NCBI GenBank assembly: GCA_900318995.1
Contig: ONMR01000027.1
Span: 1 to 33,571, forward strand
Reading direction: 5' to 3'
From: an uncultured Prevotellaceae bacterium
GTDB taxonomy: Bacteria > Bacteroidota > Bacteroidia > Bacteroidales > Bacteroidaceae
DNA length: 33,571 nt
Made by a program: the position numbers and the translations under genes. This document shows, piece by piece, positions 32,432 to 33,571 of this stretch. Positions within the stretch are counted from its first letter, which is position 1. Every line of letters begins with the position of its first letter. The notes under the pieces are model-generated. The model saw only the letters and a program-made list of their open reading frames with translations, did no database searches and had not been told where the DNA came from.

Positions 32432-33571
32432 AAAGATTGAAGGCTTGCTTTATCTTATCTACGTAGTCCAGCTTCTCCCAAGTGAACAGTTCCACCTCTA
32501 CGGTTTTGGCGGGCATATAATGTGATGTGAATACCTTGGTAACGGTCTGTGGCTCACGACCCATGTGTCCGTAGGCTGCGGTCTCGCTGTAGATTGGGTT
32601 GCGCAGCTTGAGGCGGTTCTCAATGGCCTTGGGGCGCATATCGAAAATCTCATTCACCTTATCGGCTATCTGTGCATCGGTCAGTTTGACGTGACTGGTG
32701 CCGTAGGTGTTTACAAAGATGTTTATGGGTTTGGCCACGCCGATGGCGTATGATACCTGCACCAGAACCTCATCGGCCACACCGGCAGCAACCAGATTCT
32801 TGGCTATGTGACGGGTTGCGTATGCGGCCGAGCGGTCCACCTTGCTGGGATCCTTGCCGCTGAATGCGCCGCCGCCGTGGGCTCCCTTGCCTCCGTAGGT
32901 ATCCACAATGATCTTGCGGCCGGTAAGACCGGTATCTCCGTGCGGTCCGCCGATTACGAACTTGCCGGTGGGATTGACAAAATACTTGATTTCACCGTTA
33001 AAAAGAGCCTTGACCTTGTCCGATGTAATGGTGCTGACTACACGCGGTATCAGAATGTTCTTAACATCGCTCTCAATCTGTGCCAGCATCTTGGCATCAG
33101 CCTCCAGTTGAGCCTGGACAGTAGCGTTTTCAGGGGCGATGAACTCATCATGCTGGGTTGAAACCACGATTGTATCTATGCGTACGGGCTTGCCGTTGTC
33201 ATTGTATTCAACGGTCACCTGGCTCTTGGAGTCGGGACGCAGATAGGTCATCTGCTTGCCCTCGCGGCGGATATCGGCCAGAACACGCAGTATGCGGTGT
33301 GAAAGGGCCAATGAAACCGGCATGTACTCATCGGTCTCGTTGGTGGCGTAACCGAACATCATACCCTGGTCACCGGCTCCCTGGTTCTCGGGATCCTCGC
33401 GCTCCACGCCGCGGTTGATGTCGGCGCTCTGCTCATGTATGGCGCTCAGCACTCCGCATGAGTCTCCGTCAAACTTGTACTCGGAGCGGGTATAGCCTAT
33501 GCGGTTAATCACTCTGCGGGCGGTCTCCTGAAGGTCAATGTATGCCTTGGATTTTACCTCACCTGCAAGCA
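32430..33571 (-). CDS. metK: S-adenosylmethionine synthetase, 5' end outside the window
   Basis: MetK makes S-adenosylmethionine from methionine and ATP and would supply the radical SAM protein and the methyltransferase in this window. The frame continues upstream of the internal GTG at 33512 to the right edge, adding [19 protein letters not shown], so the true start, with the GHPDK motif, is beyond 33571. Visible are [28 protein letters not shown] and [19 protein letters not shown], all classical MetK signatures. The stop at 32430-32432 abuts the REP-like palindrome. Confidence 0.97.
   Translation of the reverse strand, partial: LAGEVKSKAYIDLQETARRVINRIGYTRSEYKFDGDSCGVLSAIHEQSADINRGVEREDPENQGAGDQGMMFGYATNETDEYMPVSLALSHRILRVLADIRREGKQMTYLRPDSKSQVTVEYNDNGKPVRIDTIVVSTQHDEFIAPENATVQAQLEADAKMLAQIESDVKNILIPRVVSTITSDKVKALFNGEIKYFVNPTGKFVIGGPHGDTGLTGRKIIVDTYGGKGAHGGGAFSGKDPSKVDRSAAYATRHIAKNLVAAGVADEVLVQVSYAIGVAKPINIFVNTYGTSHVKLTDAQIADKVNEIFDMRPKAIENRLKLRNPIYSETAAYGHMGREPQTVTKVFTSHYMPAKTVEVELFTWEKLDYVDKIKQAFNL

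Overview
The window looks like a chromosomal segment of a Bacteroidales bacterium (Bacteroides/Prevotella/Muribaculaceae type; genus not resolvable by eye). Pointers are Bacteroidota -7 promoter boxes of the form TAnnTTTG, several secreted proteins with the Fibrobacter-succinogenes-major-paralogous (FISUMP, TIGR02145) domain, a BspA-type leucine-rich-repeat protein, DUF2723 and DUF4294 proteins, paired GH31 glycosidases and the absence of clear Shine-Dalgarno sites. I see no rRNA, tRNA, CRISPR array, transposase or phage gene. No stretch longer than 300 bases lacks a gene; the largest gaps are 26479-26619, 31332-31461, 12648-12767, 2779-2882 and 23638-23737, and their contents are annotated.

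Region 1 (1-12770, all on the minus strand) is an accessory locus of secreted and membrane proteins. In transcription order it reads: a broken BlaI-type repressor gene; a BlaR1/M56 membrane metallopeptidase fused to a BspA leucine-rich-repeat ectodomain; a secreted tandem esterase whose second domain has lost its catalytic Ser and His; a secreted FISUMP protein; a REP-like palindrome; a second BlaI-type gene with an internal deletion; a second BlaR1/M56 protein, nearly identical in its first 320 residues but fused to a FISUMP domain instead; a secreted FISUMP protein; a secreted protein with two FISUMP domains; and a related secreted protein cut by the window edge. The blaI-blaR blocks at 4582-5849 and 11349-12647 are duplicates that differ in length by exactly 31 nt, and that difference lies inside blaI. 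The best candidate for something new here is this pair of sensor proteases with exchanged ectodomains, sitting in an operon with free proteins that carry the same FISUMP domain, while both repressor genes are damaged at the same point of the DNA-binding domain.

Region 2 (12768-15367, minus) is housekeeping: lgt, ychF and a DUF4294 protein. Region 3 (15452-19713, plus) holds a helix-hairpin-helix/outer-membrane-type protein, a radical SAM protein and a PBP4-type D-Ala-D-Ala carboxypeptidase. Region 4 (19717-26472, minus) holds a polysaccharide deacetylase coupled to a large DUF2723 membrane protein, then purD coupled to a THUMP-domain RNA methyltransferase with a repetitive basic tail. Region 5 (26620-31331, minus) is a two-gene GH31 operon, one product a predicted lipoprotein with an inserted PA14-like domain. 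Region 6 is a divergent lytic transglycosylase (plus) and, convergent to it, the 3' part of metK, whose start lies beyond the right edge.

Three 35-nt REP-like palindromes (5867, 12740, 32397) each lie directly downstream of a minus-strand gene in the same orientation. A 98-bp imperfect palindrome with heptamer-repeat arms separates the GH31 operon from the methyltransferase-purD operon.
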